Assembly (NCBI GenBank): GCA_032719365.1
Contig: CM064867.1
Coordinates: 56,794,601 to 56,858,600, forward strand
Length of the DNA: 64,000 nt
Reading direction: 5' to 3'
Source: Prinsepia uniflora
Lineage: Eukaryota; Streptophyta; Magnoliopsida; Rosales; Rosaceae
The number at the start of each line of letters is the position of its first letter. Within the stretch, counting starts at the first letter, position 1. Of this stretch, positions 10,188 through 23,215 are shown piece by piece. A model generated the notes under the pieces. That model ran no database searches, was not told the origin of the DNA, and saw only the letters and a program-made list of their open reading frames with translations. A program made the translations under genes and the position numbers.

Positions 10188-12925
10188 TGTAAAGACCTGT
10201 CCCGAATTCCGGGATTAAATTAGTGACTAATCAAGGATTAGTGAGGCTATTCGATGATTAGTTGAGCAAAATCGGACGGACGATGCGAAATGACCACTTT
10301 GCCCCTAGTCGTGGGTAAAATGTTGAGTTTTAACCCGGGAGGTCCGATGGCCGAGGGCTGAGGACCTTTATGTAGATCGGGTTGATACGAATTCGTCAAT
10401 AGGCGGGACGTCAAATTCGAACGTTCGACAGAGAAGTTATGAGGCACGGAACTTTCGGGTCACTATTGCACGTTTTACGAAACGAGCAGATTTTGTCCTC
10501 AAGTGGGCCTAGATATTTTAGCAAGGCCCAATGAATGAGTGACAAGTGTCACTCATCCATTGCCCATTGAGATTCTATTCATGCATCCCCTTCCCATTTT
10601 CTTTATTCGACCATTGAGATTGTATTCATGCATCCCCAAACCTAATCAATCCCTCAACCCCAATCCAAACCCTTACCCCATATGATCATATGTGAGGCTC
10701 AAAGAGTGAGAGGAAGGGAGGATGATGGTGGAGGCTGGCCAGTACGGCGCCGCCGTGGACGGCAGGGGAAAACAGAGCATAGTAAGCCCATTTTCCATTA
10801 TTTTGAATTCTGCACGTTTTAGACCATTTAAAGTGATTGGAATGGGTTTAATAGGTTGCTAAGATGGTATTAGGGTGTTTTTGTGGTGGTTCACGGCTGA
10901 GAAAGCCCTGGGAAGGAATTAAAAATGTTGAACCGTTAGGATTCAATGGGTTTTTGGTTGTTTTGATTTCATATTTAGGTTCCTAGGATCAAAATAGGTA
11001 GAATGGAATCGATTAGGATGAAAAAGGATGAATAAGGAATGGTCTAAGGGCCTAGACTGGTCAGGTCGGTCCACTTGGGTCGGATTTGCAGGAAAAATCG
11101 AACTGGCCGGTTCGGACCGGTCTAGCCAGGAAGAAGAAAAATAGTGCCCCGCGCGTGGGCTACATGCACAGGGACTTTAGGCCGTACATGTGGGTGCATG
11201 GACCACATTTTGGGGATGCTTCCAACGCACAAAATCATCTATTCAATGTAACGAACATTTTGGGACTGGTTTCGTGTCGATCGGACATCGTTTCGATAGG
11301 TTTCAGGGTGTCCGAAGGTTTAGGATCGGCTTTAAAAATAGTTAAAAATTCAGGAAAATTACGGGACTTTAGTGAGGGGTTTTTTAAGTAGTTAGTAACC
11401 CTCTATTACGATTTGGACAAGTTTGGGAGTCCCGGTGATGGTGATTGGCCTGTGAGAGCCGAATGGCACGCGTATTGAGGCGACGGCTCGGACGGTCTGT
11501 GAGTGGACCTTGTTTTCTAAATTGATGCATGCATAAATGTTAATTATGTGTTTTAATACTTGTTTTGAGATTCCATGAGTGAATTTTTTTGAGGTTACGT
11601 ATTGGTACGTATTTCGAGGTTTTGGCCTTATACATTGCCTATACGGGTTTGTATTTCTACGATGATTTAAATGAAATGATTTTGGATTTAAAAAGGATAA
11701 ACTCGGGCATGAGACCCATTTGGTTTTGTCTTAGTCATGTATCCCTATTGGTGACCTACGGGTCTGAGTCGTGGTCGCAGCGGGTGCTTTGTGTACGGCG
11801 ACGGACGATACGTCGCTCGCTGCCAGACTGGGATATGTTCCTTCTAGAGTGGTCACGATGCACGATCCGTTGTTAGGCAGCCGATGGAGGCTCGACGTCG
11901 GAGTGCTGACGGTTCAGGATATCAATCGTTGATGAGTGCACCATGATCTAGTGGTGGCCGCGTTGGTTGATTCGTTCACGGTGACATACTAGGATTGAGG
12001 GCGGTCCTGGACGGATGGTTGCACGTATCACTATGATCGGAATCGTGGCTGACCCTGAGATATCGGGCACGATGCCCAGTTGGGTCATGAGTACGGGCTT
12101 GAGGCCCAGTTGGTGTACGTTTATGTTTTGGGGTTGGGGACCCTAAATGGGTTTCGGGTTCATGACGATTTATGGGAACTGGGCATGAATCCTTTAAAAG
12201 GTTTTAAGAAGGTTTTCGTTATATATATATATATATATTCATATACCTTCCTTATTTGGATTGTCTCCTTCGGGGAGGGTTGTTGGCATGGGTGGACACC
12301 AGAGTAGTCACAAAGCACTAATTGAGTGGAGTCGCCCCCGTTGGGTACCTTACTCTCAGGAAGGCTTATGGATTATAACCCCAGGGAGGGTCATTGATCT
12401 ACGGACATTGACCTGGGTGGACCCTGGGGAGACTTGGGCTTTGAGGCCCCTGATAGCACGCGCGTAGCTTTAAAAATCGTGACAGGATTGGTAGCAAGAT
12501 TTATATGTATATTTTATACGATCCATGTACTGGTTTTGGGCTGAGTCCCACATGGCTTTGGGCAGTGGCCCGTGTATTCGGTTTCATTTACGTTTTTGGG
12601 CTAAAGCCCTAAAGGTTTGGTAAATGGTTTTTGAATGCATGCATGCTTTTTAGTGAAGGGTGCAAACATCTTTTATTATAAAAAGTTTTTATTAAATTAT
12701 TTATTTTGTCCACTCATAACTTTTAAATGTTTTGACTGCCCTTCAGGTTGATCACGGATGCGGGCTGTAGTAGAGACCGAGACATCACATACCTCCTCTG
12801 GATCCTGGCGTACTCTGAAGCCCCGAGCGGGGTAAAGTCGGAATTTCCATTGTCTGACACTCCGTGTCAGACGGGATCAGGAACATCCTGCATTAATCCC
12901 GGGGGGATTGGGACGAGTCGTGGCA
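10188..12925 (+). repeat. 3' LTR of element B (family A reference copy, 2738 bp)
   Basis: Starts TGTAAAGACCTG and ends GGGACGAGTCGTGGCA. Landmarks in order: GTTGAGTTTT with the flanking U3 box AGGCGGGACGTC (near 10400), a donor-like GTAAGCCC (near 10790), GTGAGTGGACC (about 11499), GATGCATGCAT, a series of GGGC-loop-GCCC stem-loops between 11705 and 12609, TGCATGCATGC (about 12635), GTCCACTCA (about 12707), acceptor-like CCCTTCAG (near 12746), hairpin GTCTGACAC/GTGTCAGAC (12852-12872) and hairpin AATCCC/GGGATT (12895-12909). Confidence 0.9.
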
Positions 12926-14461
12926 GTTATATCGGCGTTAATAGTAGAAAAGTTACTAAGGAAAAGTTGTCAAGGCTAATTGGCACATGTTAGGGATACT
13001 TGGGCTACACCCGAGAGAGCAGAGGACATGCCTATGGTGTAGGAATTTCCAGACGTGTTCCCATAGGACTTATTAGGATTACCACCACACCGACAGATTG
13101 AGTTCACCATCGTTCTTCTTCCAGGTACACGACCTATATCTCATACACCATATCGTATGGAACCAGCTGAGTTAAGGGAATTGAAGGTTCAGCCACAAGA
13201 GTTCGTGAATATGGGGTTTATTCGACCAAGTACATCGCCTTGGGGAGCCCCAGTGTTGTTCATACGGAAGATGGATAGTAGCCTGTGACTGTGTATAGAT
13301 TACCAGCAACTCAATAAAGGAGCAATAAGGAATAAGTATCCTCTACCCAGGATAGATGATTTGTTCGATCATTTGAGAGGGGCTAAGTACTTTTCAAAGA
13401 TTGATCTTTGATTTGGATACCACCAGTTGAGGATTACCGAGGGAGATGTTTCGAAGATTGTCTTCCAAACAAGATATGGCCATTATTACTTTTTGGTGAT
13501 GCCATTCGGGTTGACAAATGCACCAGTGGCTTTCATGGACTTGATGAACCGAGTATTTCAGTCATTCATGGATCGGTTTGTGATAGTTTTCATTGATGAC
13601 ATCCTGGTATATTCGAAAAGTACTAGGGCGCATAAGAAACATTTGAGATTGGTGCAAAACAGACTGAGGAGGAACTAAATGTATGCTAGGTTGAGTAAGT
13701 GTCAATTTGGGCTGAATAGTATAGGCTTCTTGGGACACGTAATTCCTGCTGAGGGAATTAGTGTGGACCCCCATAAGATAGAAGTCGTGACCAATTGAGA
13801 GCAACCAAAGACTGTTATTGTGGTTTAGAGTTTCGTAGGGTTGGCTAGATATTACCGACACTTTGTAAAGGGTTTCTCTACCATAGCAGCTCCATTAACT
13901 CGTTTGACCAGGAAATGGGTTAAGTTCATTTGGTATGAACATTGCGAACATAATTTTTAGAAATTGAAGAGACGACTGACTTCTGCGCCATTGTTAGCCC
14001 TTCTAGATGACCGCGGGGAGTTCGAGGTATACAATGATGCTTCGTTGCAAGGATTGGGCTGCGTGTTGATGCAACACTGGAGAGTCATTGCCTATGCCTC
14101 TCAACAGTTAAAGCCATATGAGTCGAACTATCCTATTCATGATTTAGAGCTGGCAACAGTGATACATGCTCTAAAGATTTGGAGACATTACCTGTACGGA
14201 GAGACATGCAGGATCTTCACTGATCATCAAAGTTTGAAACACCATATTACTCAGAAAGAATTGAATCTGAGATAGAGACGATGGTTGAAGCTGATAAAGG
14301 ACTACAATTGCACGATCGAGTATCATCCCGAGAATGAAAATGTAGTGGCAGATGCTTTGAGCAGGAATTCTACGAGTTCTGTAGCTCATATGAGGATGGT
14401 GTATTTGCCTTTGTTAGTGGAGCTCCGACGAGAAGGAGTTATACTCGGATTGGATGATGAG
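12926..14461 (+). pseudogene. Element C: protease end, reverse transcriptase and RNase H fragment
   Basis: This continues element C after insertion B. Similarity to E runs from the PR/RT linker through reverse transcriptase and RNase H. The clearest open pieces are 13427-13678, with the MPFGLTNAP motif and the catalytic FIDDILVYS, and 13964-14275, with RNase H motifs (YNDASLQGLG, DLELA, FTDHQ). The segment 14285-14461 carries YHPE and VADALSR. Frameshifts and stops (for example TGA near 13409 and TAG near 14271) separate them, so no polyprotein can be made. The break at 14461 is caused by a solo LTR; coding similarity resumes at 16953. Confidence 0.88.
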
Positions 14462-16952
14462 TGTAATGCCCCGGAAATTCGAGAAATGTAAAATTGTAAA
14501 CTAATAAATGAAATGACATTTTTACCCCTATGAATAGTATGGTCAATTTGTTGACTTTTTGATTGACAACTAATTTTCACACGATTCGAGGACCGTTAGG
14601 TAGGTCTCGAGGCCCTGAGTACAAGGACAGGCAGCACGCATCAAACAGACATCGGGTGACCAAGTTACGGGTCACGGAAGAGGAGGGGCATTTTGGTAAT
14701 TTGTCAACTAAGGGCAAAATTGTAATTTGTGCAGGGGTTACTGTTCAAACACGGTGGAAATAGAGACTGCACGACCATTCCGTGAGTGCTCTGATCATGC
14801 CATTGTTTAATCTTGTTAGTGGCTATGTTGGGGTGATTTGTTTAAGGCCTTTGAGGCAGTGGGAAACATGGTTGAATGGTTTGGGCAGGAATTCAGAGCA
14901 CGGGCAAGTTTTAAAATTGGTTGGGTTCTGTTTGCGGGAAGCAATTCTCAGTGAGTCTCAGAGTGTTTCCCACGGGGCTGCTGACTGCACAATTGGGTTA
15001 ACTGAGTAGTGAAGAGTGAGAGGATTCATTTCGAACCAGAGAGAGGGCTGAGAGTTGAGAGAAAACTGAGTCGGGGAGAAACTGAAAAATGGAGGGAAAA
15101 TTCGAAGATTAATTCGTGAGGGGAGTGGAGCTAAACAGAGATTGGGATTATTCTTCTGGGTTCATTACGAACTCAGCCACACAAGAATTGAAGGAGGTTG
15201 ATTACGGATTGGCCTAGAACGGGAATTCCAGTTTTTGCAAAATTTCAGGGTTGTGGACGACGACTTCCAGGTGAGTATTCGTTCAATTGGTTGTGTTTCT
15301 TGGTTCGTATTGGTCCTAGTATGCTCCCTGTGAAGTTAATTTGATATTGGGTTAGAAACCAGGGAGTTATGGTGATCGACCCGTTTGGTTGATCACGGGT
15401 CGAAGGGATGATATGGGACCTAATAAGGCTAATTAATGACTCAGACCTTTATTTAACGTGTTAGGGAAGATGTTAGGATTAAAAACGAAGGAAATCGAGT
15501 GGGAATTGAAGGTTAATTGTCCGGGTCGATTTGCGGGTTGAGGACCCGTTTAGCAGACGTACTGGTGGAAGAGACGACATTGTAGCTACAGTGTCAAGGG
15601 CGTGGCTTTCACGCATAGCCACTTTGGGTGGCGCGTGAGGGCGCGTGAAGCCTCATCTCTGATCACGGTCAACTGGGGTTTTCATCCTTCCTGTATTTTG
15701 AACATTTTTGGTTTATTAATCAAGCCAATCGGGGATCGTTTAGTTGGTCGGATTTGGGCCGGTTGTCTCGGGAAGCGTGTTCAGACGGTTTTTCTGAGCC
15801 GGTTTCAGTTTAGGACATCTTAGATAAATGTTAAGGACTTGTTGTGACCCTTGTGTGTGATTGGACTCACAAGAATCGTACGGTAGTTTTGGGGCAAAGT
15901 TGTACGCGCGGTTTCGCAGCAGGACTGTACCGTGAGTGGGCCCGATTTCATTAAACCCTTGCATGCATAATCTTTTTCACTTATATATATATATATACAT
16001 GCTAGAATCAAGTAATGGTTTTGATTATCTTAAAATTATGGTTATGGCACGATTTACGATGTTGGGCTTGAGACCCGTCTGGTGGTATTTATGTATTGTT
16101 TTGGATTTTATATATACATATATGCTTGTGGATATTACTATCCTTGGTACTGCACTGTATATATCCACCCATGTGATACTGTCTCCTCCGGATGTGGTAC
16201 CCCGGAGTGGTCACGGCGCATTGCCTGCGAGGTGTCATTCTACGGAGGTACCGGACCGTATTATGACTCAGGAGCAGGATTGCTACGATTGGACATCTGG
16301 GATGTCGTGCGTCTGGGACGGTAGGCATCTGGGATGCCGTAGCCGGACTGGATTCGGGGATTGGACTTGGGATTGAGACCCCGACTGGCACACGTAGCCT
16401 TGGGACTGTGACTTTATCGGACGTCAGGGACGTCGGACATCTGGGATGTCAGGATTGGAGTGTATAGTGCAGTGACTGTGGTTATATTTATGGTTTATTA
16501 TGTGACTTGTGATATCTTATATGAATTTATGGTTTTAAACACTATGCATGCATGTTTGGAAAACGAAGGGGTAAAAGTATATGTTTTAATTATTAAACTG
16601 TTTTATAAACTTGAGTTTCGGCCCACTCACCCTTAATGTTTTGGTGACCCCTCCAGGCCGTGCTACTGAGGTAGAAGAGGACCCTGAGGCTGAGGCATAG
16701 ATCTGCACTGCGCACCTGCACCCCTGTTGGGTAGGTTACCCGCAGGATAGCTTAGAGTCGTGCTCAGAATTTGTATTTTGGACTGTATCCCTTGTCTGAC
16801 ATCTTTTGAATTCGGATTGTATGTGTAACTTTATTTTCGGATATTTATGCATTTGAACTTTTAAGGTTAAATTTGGAATGTTGGTTCGGGTGCCAGACGG
16901 GAGCAGGGCACGTCCCTTTGTGGTCCCCGGGGGATCGGGGCGGGTCCTGTCA
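14462..16952 (+). mobile_element. Solo LTR (chromovirus), between RNase H and integrase of element C
   Basis: Starts TGTAATGCCCCGG and ends GGGCGGGTCCTGTCA, with a perfect 5-bp duplication ATGAG (14457-14461 and 16953-16957); 2491 bp. It keeps the whole landmark set: a donor-like CTTCCAG/GTGAGT at 15270-15271, a CG-rich box (about 15600-15655), GTGAGTGGGCC (15932-15942), GGCCCACTCAC (16620-16630) and acceptor-like CCCCTCCAG at 16656. It shares GTGGACGACGACTTCCAG with the 5' LTR of element E. Confidence 0.92.
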
Positions 16953-17445
16953 ATGAGGGAGCTCTATGGCCAGTTTCCATGTGAGAACCATTTTGATTGA
17001 CTGGATTGTAGATAGAGGCTCTACTTCAAGATCCCACTTTGTGTGTTCTGAGGATAGAAATTGAAGTAGGTGATCGGCAGGATTTCACTATCAGAAGTGA
17101 TGGGGCTTTACTGAAACAAGGTCGCCTATGTGTGCCTGGAAATTTAGAGTTGAGGACCGAGATTCAAGAAGAGTCCCACAGTTCAGCGTATGTGATTCAT
17201 CCTGGAGGAATTAAGATGTATAGTACCTTCCAGGATCACAATTGGTGGGTATGGATGAAGAGAGAGATCAATGAGTATATTGGTAGGTGTTTGACTTACC
17301 AGCATGTAAAATCTAAACAATAGAGACCGTATGGAGCTTTAAAGCCACTTCTGATCCCTGAGTGGAAATGGGATCACATCACTATAGACTTCGTATTCAA
17401 ATTACCGTGGACACAAAGCAGTTTTGATGGAGTCTAGGTGACTGT
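16953..17445 (+). pseudogene. Element C: integrase N-terminal fragment
   Basis: The open stretch 17039-17323 aligns with the E integrase zinc-binding region. HSSAYVIHPGG and the WWVWMKREI stretch are visible, but the last part of the HHCC motif reads CLTYQ, so one metal-binding cysteine is lost. Downstream, similarity continues to the start of the catalytic core (WKWDH, then a Asp-Phe pair) near 17360-17400. Broken at 17445 by a minus-strand solo LTR. Confidence 0.85.
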
Positions 17446-20067
17446 TGTCGGGACCCGTCCCAATCCCCCTCGGGATTAACACAGGATGCACCTGATCCCG
17501 TCTGACACGGAGTGTCAGACAAGGGAAATTCCAACCTTAGCCTGCTCGAGCTTCAGAGTACGCCAGGATCCGGAGGAGGTATGTGATGTCTCGGTCTCTG
17601 CTACAACCCGCATCCGCGATCAACCTGAAGGGCAGTCAAAACATTTAAAAGCCGTGAGTGGCCAAAACAATAATATATAAAATCATTTTCATAAAGACAT
17701 TTGTACCCTTCACTAAAAAGCATGCATGCATTCGAAAAGCAGTTACCAAAGTATTCACAAAATCTTTAATTGAAACCAAATACACGGGCCACTGCCCAAA
17801 TCCAAGTGGGACTCAGCCAAAAACTTGTATACATCACATATCATATAACATATACATCTAAATCACATAACCAATCCTGTCACGGTATATAAAGCTACGC
17901 GTGTGCTACCCGGGGGCTCAAAGCCCAAGTCTCCCAGGGTCCACCCAGGTTAATGTCCGTAAATCAATGACCCTTCCTGGGGTTATAATCCAAGCCCTCC
18001 TGAGAGTAAGGTACCTAACGGGGGCGACTCCACTCAGTTAGTGCTCCGTGACTACTCCGGGGTCCACCCAGGCCAACGACCCTCCCCGGACGAGGCATTC
18101 CAAATAAGGAAGGTATATGAATGTATATATATATGGAAAACATTATTAAAACCTTTCAAGGGATTCATACCCGCTCCCCATAAACCGTCTTGAATCCGGA
18201 AATCCATTTAGGGTCCTCGACCTGAAATCATAAACGTAAAGTAACTTGGCCTCAAGCTCGAACTCATGACTCAACTGGGTATCGAGCCCGATATCTCAGC
18301 GTCAGTCACGATTCCGATCGTAGTGATGCGTGCAACCATCCGTCCAGGACCGCCCTTAATCCTGGTATGTCACCGTGAACGTATCAACCGACGCGACCAC
18401 CTCTAGATCATGGTGCACTCATCACCGATTGATATCCTGAACCGTCAGCACCCCGAAGTCGAGCCTCCAGTGGCTACTCGACGACAGTACATGCATCGTG
18501 ACCTCTCTGGAATGAACGTATCCCAGTCTGGAGGCGAGCGTCGTTTCGTCCGTCGGCCATGCACAAAGCACTCACCGCGACCACGACTTGGACCCGTAGG
18601 TCCCGAATAAGGCTTCATGCCCAAGAAAAAACCAAATGGGTCTCATGCCCGAGTTTATCCTTTTTAAATCCAAAACCATTTCATTTAAACCATCGTGGAA
18701 TCACAAAACAAGTATTAAAACATATAATAAACATTTATGCATGCATCAATTTAGAAAACAAGGTCCACTCATAGACCGTCCGAGCTACCGCCTCGATACG
18801 TTTTCCATACGGCTCTCCTAGGCCAATCACCGTCACCGGGACTCCCAAACATGTCCAAATCACTTTAAAGGGTTACTAACTACCTTATTAACCTCTCACT
18901 AAAGCCCCGTAATTTTCTCGAATTTTTAAGTATTTTTAATCCAGATCCTAAACCTTCGGACACCCTGAAACCTATCGAAACGATGTCCGATCGACACGAA
19001 ACCAGTCCCAAAATATTCGTTACATCAAATAGAGTAATTCACATGTTGGAAGCATCCCCAAAATGTTGCCCACGCGCCCACATGCACTTCCTGAAGTCCC
19101 TGCGGTCATGATTCACGATTCAATCTCACTCATTTTCACTATTTTTCTTCCCATTTTGATTCCTAAGTGTTCCTAACCATGAACCCAACCTATCCAGCCA
19201 CTAAAAACATGAAAAATGAGTCGAGACGGTTACCTCCACGATTTGAACTTCACGGGCCAAAACTAGACGCCGTCCAGGGCTTCTGCACCGTCCTCGACCT
19301 CCAATTCCCATTCAAACCGTTCTCTTAGGTCACCAGAAAGCCAACCCCATTAATAGAATCGACTAAAAACCCCTAGAACTCAAAGTCCAAAATTTGAATG
19401 GCTTACCCATGGTTTTGGGTTTTCCCCGCCGTGGCTCGCCGTCCATTCCCAATCTATCCTAGTCTCTCTTAATCCTCCACCAGCACACAGAAATGATTAT
19501 GGTGGTGAGGTATGGGTGCTTGTTTGCTAACATGGAAATGAAGGATGAAGGGCTTTCAGTTTTGGGTTGTTTGAAGAAACAGTGAAGATGATGATCAGGT
19601 GTGAGAGAAGGGGAAATGGACGATGGAGATTGAGAGATTAGATGAGATGAATGGTGGAGATGGAAGGTGGGTAAGGTTAAATTATAAAATAATAATAATA
19701 ATAGTATTTAATTAGGATAGATCCACTTTTTAGGGAATTGACCAATGGGATGAGTGACACTTATCACTCATCCATGGGTCCCACTAAAATATCTGCCTAA
19801 TTAGATATCGAAACATCATCCCCGTCTTGTAATGCATGCATAGTGAAATTGAACTTCCGTGACCCATAACTTTCCTATTCGAAGTCTGATTTCGGCGTGC
19901 CGCCTGTCTATGGATTCGTATCAACTCGATCTACGTAACTTCCACGACCAGGAGTAAAATGGTCATTTTGCATCGTTCGTCCGATTTCGCTCAACTAATC
20001 ACCGATTGACCTCACTAATCATGATTAGTCACTAATCTAACCCTGGAATTCAAGACGACTCGTTACA
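17446..20067 (-). mobile_element. Solo LTR of family A, minus strand
   Basis: On the plus strand it begins TGTCGGGACCCGTCCC and ends GACTCGTTACA, the reverse complement of a family-A LTR, with a perfect 5-bp duplication ACTGT (17441-17445 and 20068-20072); 2622 bp. Landmarks seen in reverse are the hairpin GTCTGACAC/GTGTCAGAC (17500-17520), CGGGATTAAC near the terminus, an AT tract near 18122 and a splice-donor-like GCTTACCCATGG (about 19404). It splits the integrase of element C. Confidence 0.92.
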
Positions 20068-21086
20068 ACTGTGGGCAGACTTACAAAGTCGGCTCACTTC
20101 TTGCCAGTATACGAGAACTTTAAGCTGGAATGGTTTGCACGGTTGTTTCTGGATGAGATCATCTGGTTGCATGGGATGCCAGAATCAATAGTGTCGGATC
20201 GAGATCCACGGTTTACATCAAGGTTTTGGCAGAGTTTGCAATGAGCACTTGGTATGAGGCTACACTTCAACACTACCTTTCACCCTCAGACAGATGGACA
20301 GCCTGAAAGGATTATTCAGACTCTTGAGGATATGATGAGAGCATGTGTGCTGGAGTTTTCGGATTCTTGGCATACGCTCCTGCCATTGATGGAATTCGCC
20401 TACTACAATAGCTATTAGTCGAGTATTAGGATGGTGTCGTTTCAGGCACTGGATGGGCGACAGTTCAAGACGTCGATATGCTTGGCTGAAGTAGGTGAGA
20501 GGGCGGTATTGACACCAGATCTCATGGATATGACCTAGGAGAAGATCCAAATTATCAAGGAACAACTGAAGATGGCACAAAATGGTAAGAAAAGCTACGC
20601 CGATCGTCGGATCAGAGCCCTAGAGTTTACAGTGGGAGATTACGTTTCCCTGAAGTTATCACCGTGGAAAGGCATTGTACGATTTAGCAGACGTGGGAAG
20701 TTAAGTCCTCGTTAAATTGGGCCATACAAGATTACGAAGAGAGTTGGTGTTGTTGCATACAGATTAGCGTTACGCCTAGAGCTTGCTAGAGTGCATGACG
20801 TGTTCCATGTTTCGATGCTACGAAAGTATATGCGTGAGGAATCGCATGTTCTGGGAGAATAGCCGTTGGAACTAAAGACAAATTTGAGCTTCGAAGAACA
20901 ACCAGTACAGATTCTGGATTGGAAGGAGAAAGTATCGGTTAACAAGACTATTCCTATGGTCAAAGTATTGTGGAGGAACTACAATGTGGAAGAGGCCACG
21001 TGGGAGCTCGAAGCCCTAATGTAGGAACATTATCCATATTTATTCGAGTGAATTTCAGGGATGAAACTTTTATAAGGTGGGTAGAT
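20068..21086 (+). pseudogene. Element C: integrase core, C-terminus, chromodomain and polypurine tract
   Basis: Similarity to E resumes in the integrase core (SDRDPRF equivalent near 20190, FHPQTDGQPE near 20280, with the Asp and Glu of the DDE triad present) and runs through the GPY/F-type module to a chromodomain. VHDVFHVSMLRKY (about 20790-20830) and EEQPVQILDW followed by VKVLWRNYNVEEATWE (about 20890-21005) mark the C-terminus. Several in-frame stops are present (for example TAG near 20415, TAG near 20860 and TAG near 21021). The reading ends near 21051. The purine-rich AAGGTGGGTAGAT before 21087 is the polypurine tract. Confidence 0.87.
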
Positions 21087-22017
21087 TGTAACACATCGGA
21101 CTTTTAATAAATTGTAAATTCGAAATATTAATGTAGAATGACCATTTTGCCCCTAGATAGGGAAAAATGTTGACTTTTAAGCCATGCTACAATTTAGACT
21201 TTGTCTAAAGCCCATTACGTAGATCGAGACATCACAAGTCTGTAGACAGGCAACAAGTCAAAATCGGAGGTCCGACGGGAAAGTTACTGGTCACGAAAGA
21301 AATTGGGTACTGTTCATGTTTTAAGAGACATGAATAGTTGGCTAATTTTAATTGGGGAAAATATATGAGGGGGACCAATTGATGAGTGGCAAGTGTCACT
21401 CATCCCATTGACCCAACGTCCCATGTTTATGCATTTCATTTGTATCTTCATCTTCTTTGTTTTCATTTCATCCGAAACCCACAAACAACCCACACCAACA
21501 TACCTTATCTTTGTTGCTGCTTGAGAGAGACCAAGACTGAGAGAGTCACTAGAGATGACGGAGACGACGGCTGAGCACGGTGGAGAGGCTGAGAAACCCA
21601 AGGATCAGGTATAGCTGAAACCATGGTTTGGTTCAAAGTTCGAAATCAATTTAGAGCGATTGCTGAACTTTTTTGATGATTGGAAGTTGTTCTTTAGGAT
21701 TGTACGAGTCCACATGGACCAAAATCGTGAAGGAATGTGGCTCAAATTGACTAGGAGAAGGATTGGGAAACTGGCTGAAAATCATCAAGCTCGTACATGT
21801 AATTTCAGGCCTTGTTTTATGTTTATAAGGTTATAGATCCCTTGTTGGGTAGATTACGAACATATAGGAAGAAAAATGGAGTGAAAAGGTTGAGAAATGA
21901 GTGAGATATAGCAGGGTGACGTTTTTCGGGTCTGTTGACTAGAGGTTGACGATAATGACATGGTAGTCCACTTCATCACCCTGTTAGACCAGTCAGTCCA
22001 CGGGGCAAATCAGGTGA

Positions 22018-22338
22018 TGCCACGTGGCAGGCTTTCAGGCCCAATCAATAGTTGACGTGTCTGGACCACGTCAGCATGTTAGAAGACATGGACCAATAGG
22101 GTAGTGCCACGTGGCAACCTGTCACGGAGTGTCAGAGTGACGTGTTAGCTGACGTTGCAGTTCACATAAGCCATGTCAGACCATGTAAACCAACAAGGTG
22201 GTGCCACGTGGCAGGGTGTCAGAGGTGTCAAAGATACATGGTAGGACACATGGCACCAGTTAGGGTGTGCCACGCGGCAGGTGTCAGACCTGTCAGGATG
22301 ACATCAGCAGATGACGCCAGCTTGATGTGATGACGTCA
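22018..22338 (+). promoter_or_regulatory. Array of G-box palindromes with a CRE/as-1-like site in the LTR
   Basis: The palindrome TGCCACGTGGCA occurs at 22018-22029, 22105-22116 and 22202-22213, and as TGCCACGCGGCA at 22268-22279. TGACGTCA follows at 22331-22338. CACGTG is the core of G-box/ABRE elements bound by plant bZIP and bHLH factors, and TGACGTCA is a C-box/as-1-type bZIP site. Regularly spaced copies in the 5' half of an LTR fit an enhancer, but activity is inferred only. Confidence 0.55.
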
Positions 22339-23215
22339 GCGTTGATCGCGTTGACCGGTGACGACCAACTTTAACTAGTGTGTGGGGCTGCATGGGCACA
22401 AATTTAGAGGCCAAACTATTCTTGTTCGAAAGGTTTCGACATTCTGAATCCACCCGTGCTAGTTTTAGGTCAATCAGAGATCGTTTGATATGTCATTTAG
22501 GGGTTTTTATCCTCGAAAAGCGTGTTTGGGATGCATTTTTTATATTGGGTTTTGTGAGGGTTTAGTGTATGAACTTGTATACAACATTAGTGACCCTCGG
22601 ATATGATTTGGACAGACCTAGAGACTTGGGACTAGCTCGGGTGAGATTACGGTGCGAATATTGAGCACGCAGCGTGGACCGAGCTTGAGTGGACTTTTGT
22701 TTTATAACTGAAATGTATGCATAAATTTTTTGAATGCTTTATTATATGATTTAATTTGAAATACTTTGATATTTTATTTGATGATTTTTTTGGATTTAAT
22801 CTTCCGTTAATGAACGATTTTACGGATTTACCTAAAAATGATGTTTTGGGGCTTTAGATCCGATTGAGTAATGATTTGACTTAGATTTAGAGTCTGACGG
22901 GAATTTTAAAGAAAGATTGCATTTGAAATTGATTTGAATTGTGATCTAGCATGATCGGTTTGGATAAATCAGGATTTATAAATGAGTTCTGGACACTGTT
23001 TTCAGATGGTCTTTGTGTGAAAGACATATGAGAGTTATGTCTGGGGCATATGCCCAATTGAATAGTATTTTCACTCAATTTGAGACACAAACAGTTTAAA
23101 TTTTTTAAATGTATTTGGTTACTATTCCAAATATACCATCCAGGTGAGTTGGATTGTCTCCTCTAGATGTCGAGGATCCTGGAGTAGTCACGGTGCACTA
23201 CGTGAAATGAGTAGC

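Larger units (their letters stand above)
4953..12925 (+). mobile_element. Element B: non-autonomous long-LTR retrotransposon (family A, LARD-like)
   Basis: This is a complete insertion flanked by a perfect 5-bp duplication GTTAT (4948-4952 and 12926-12930). It has a 5' LTR (4953-6392), a tRNA-Met primer-binding site, about 1.6 kb of own internal DNA (6393-7044 and 9203-10187), a polypurine tract and a 3' LTR (10188-12925). The internal DNA has no gag or pol similarity that I can find and no long ORF, so proteins must have come from another element. The LTRs differ greatly in length because the 5' one has lost about 1.3 kb, and they differ at many sites, so the insertion is old. It interrupts the protease of element C. 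Confidence 0.88.
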
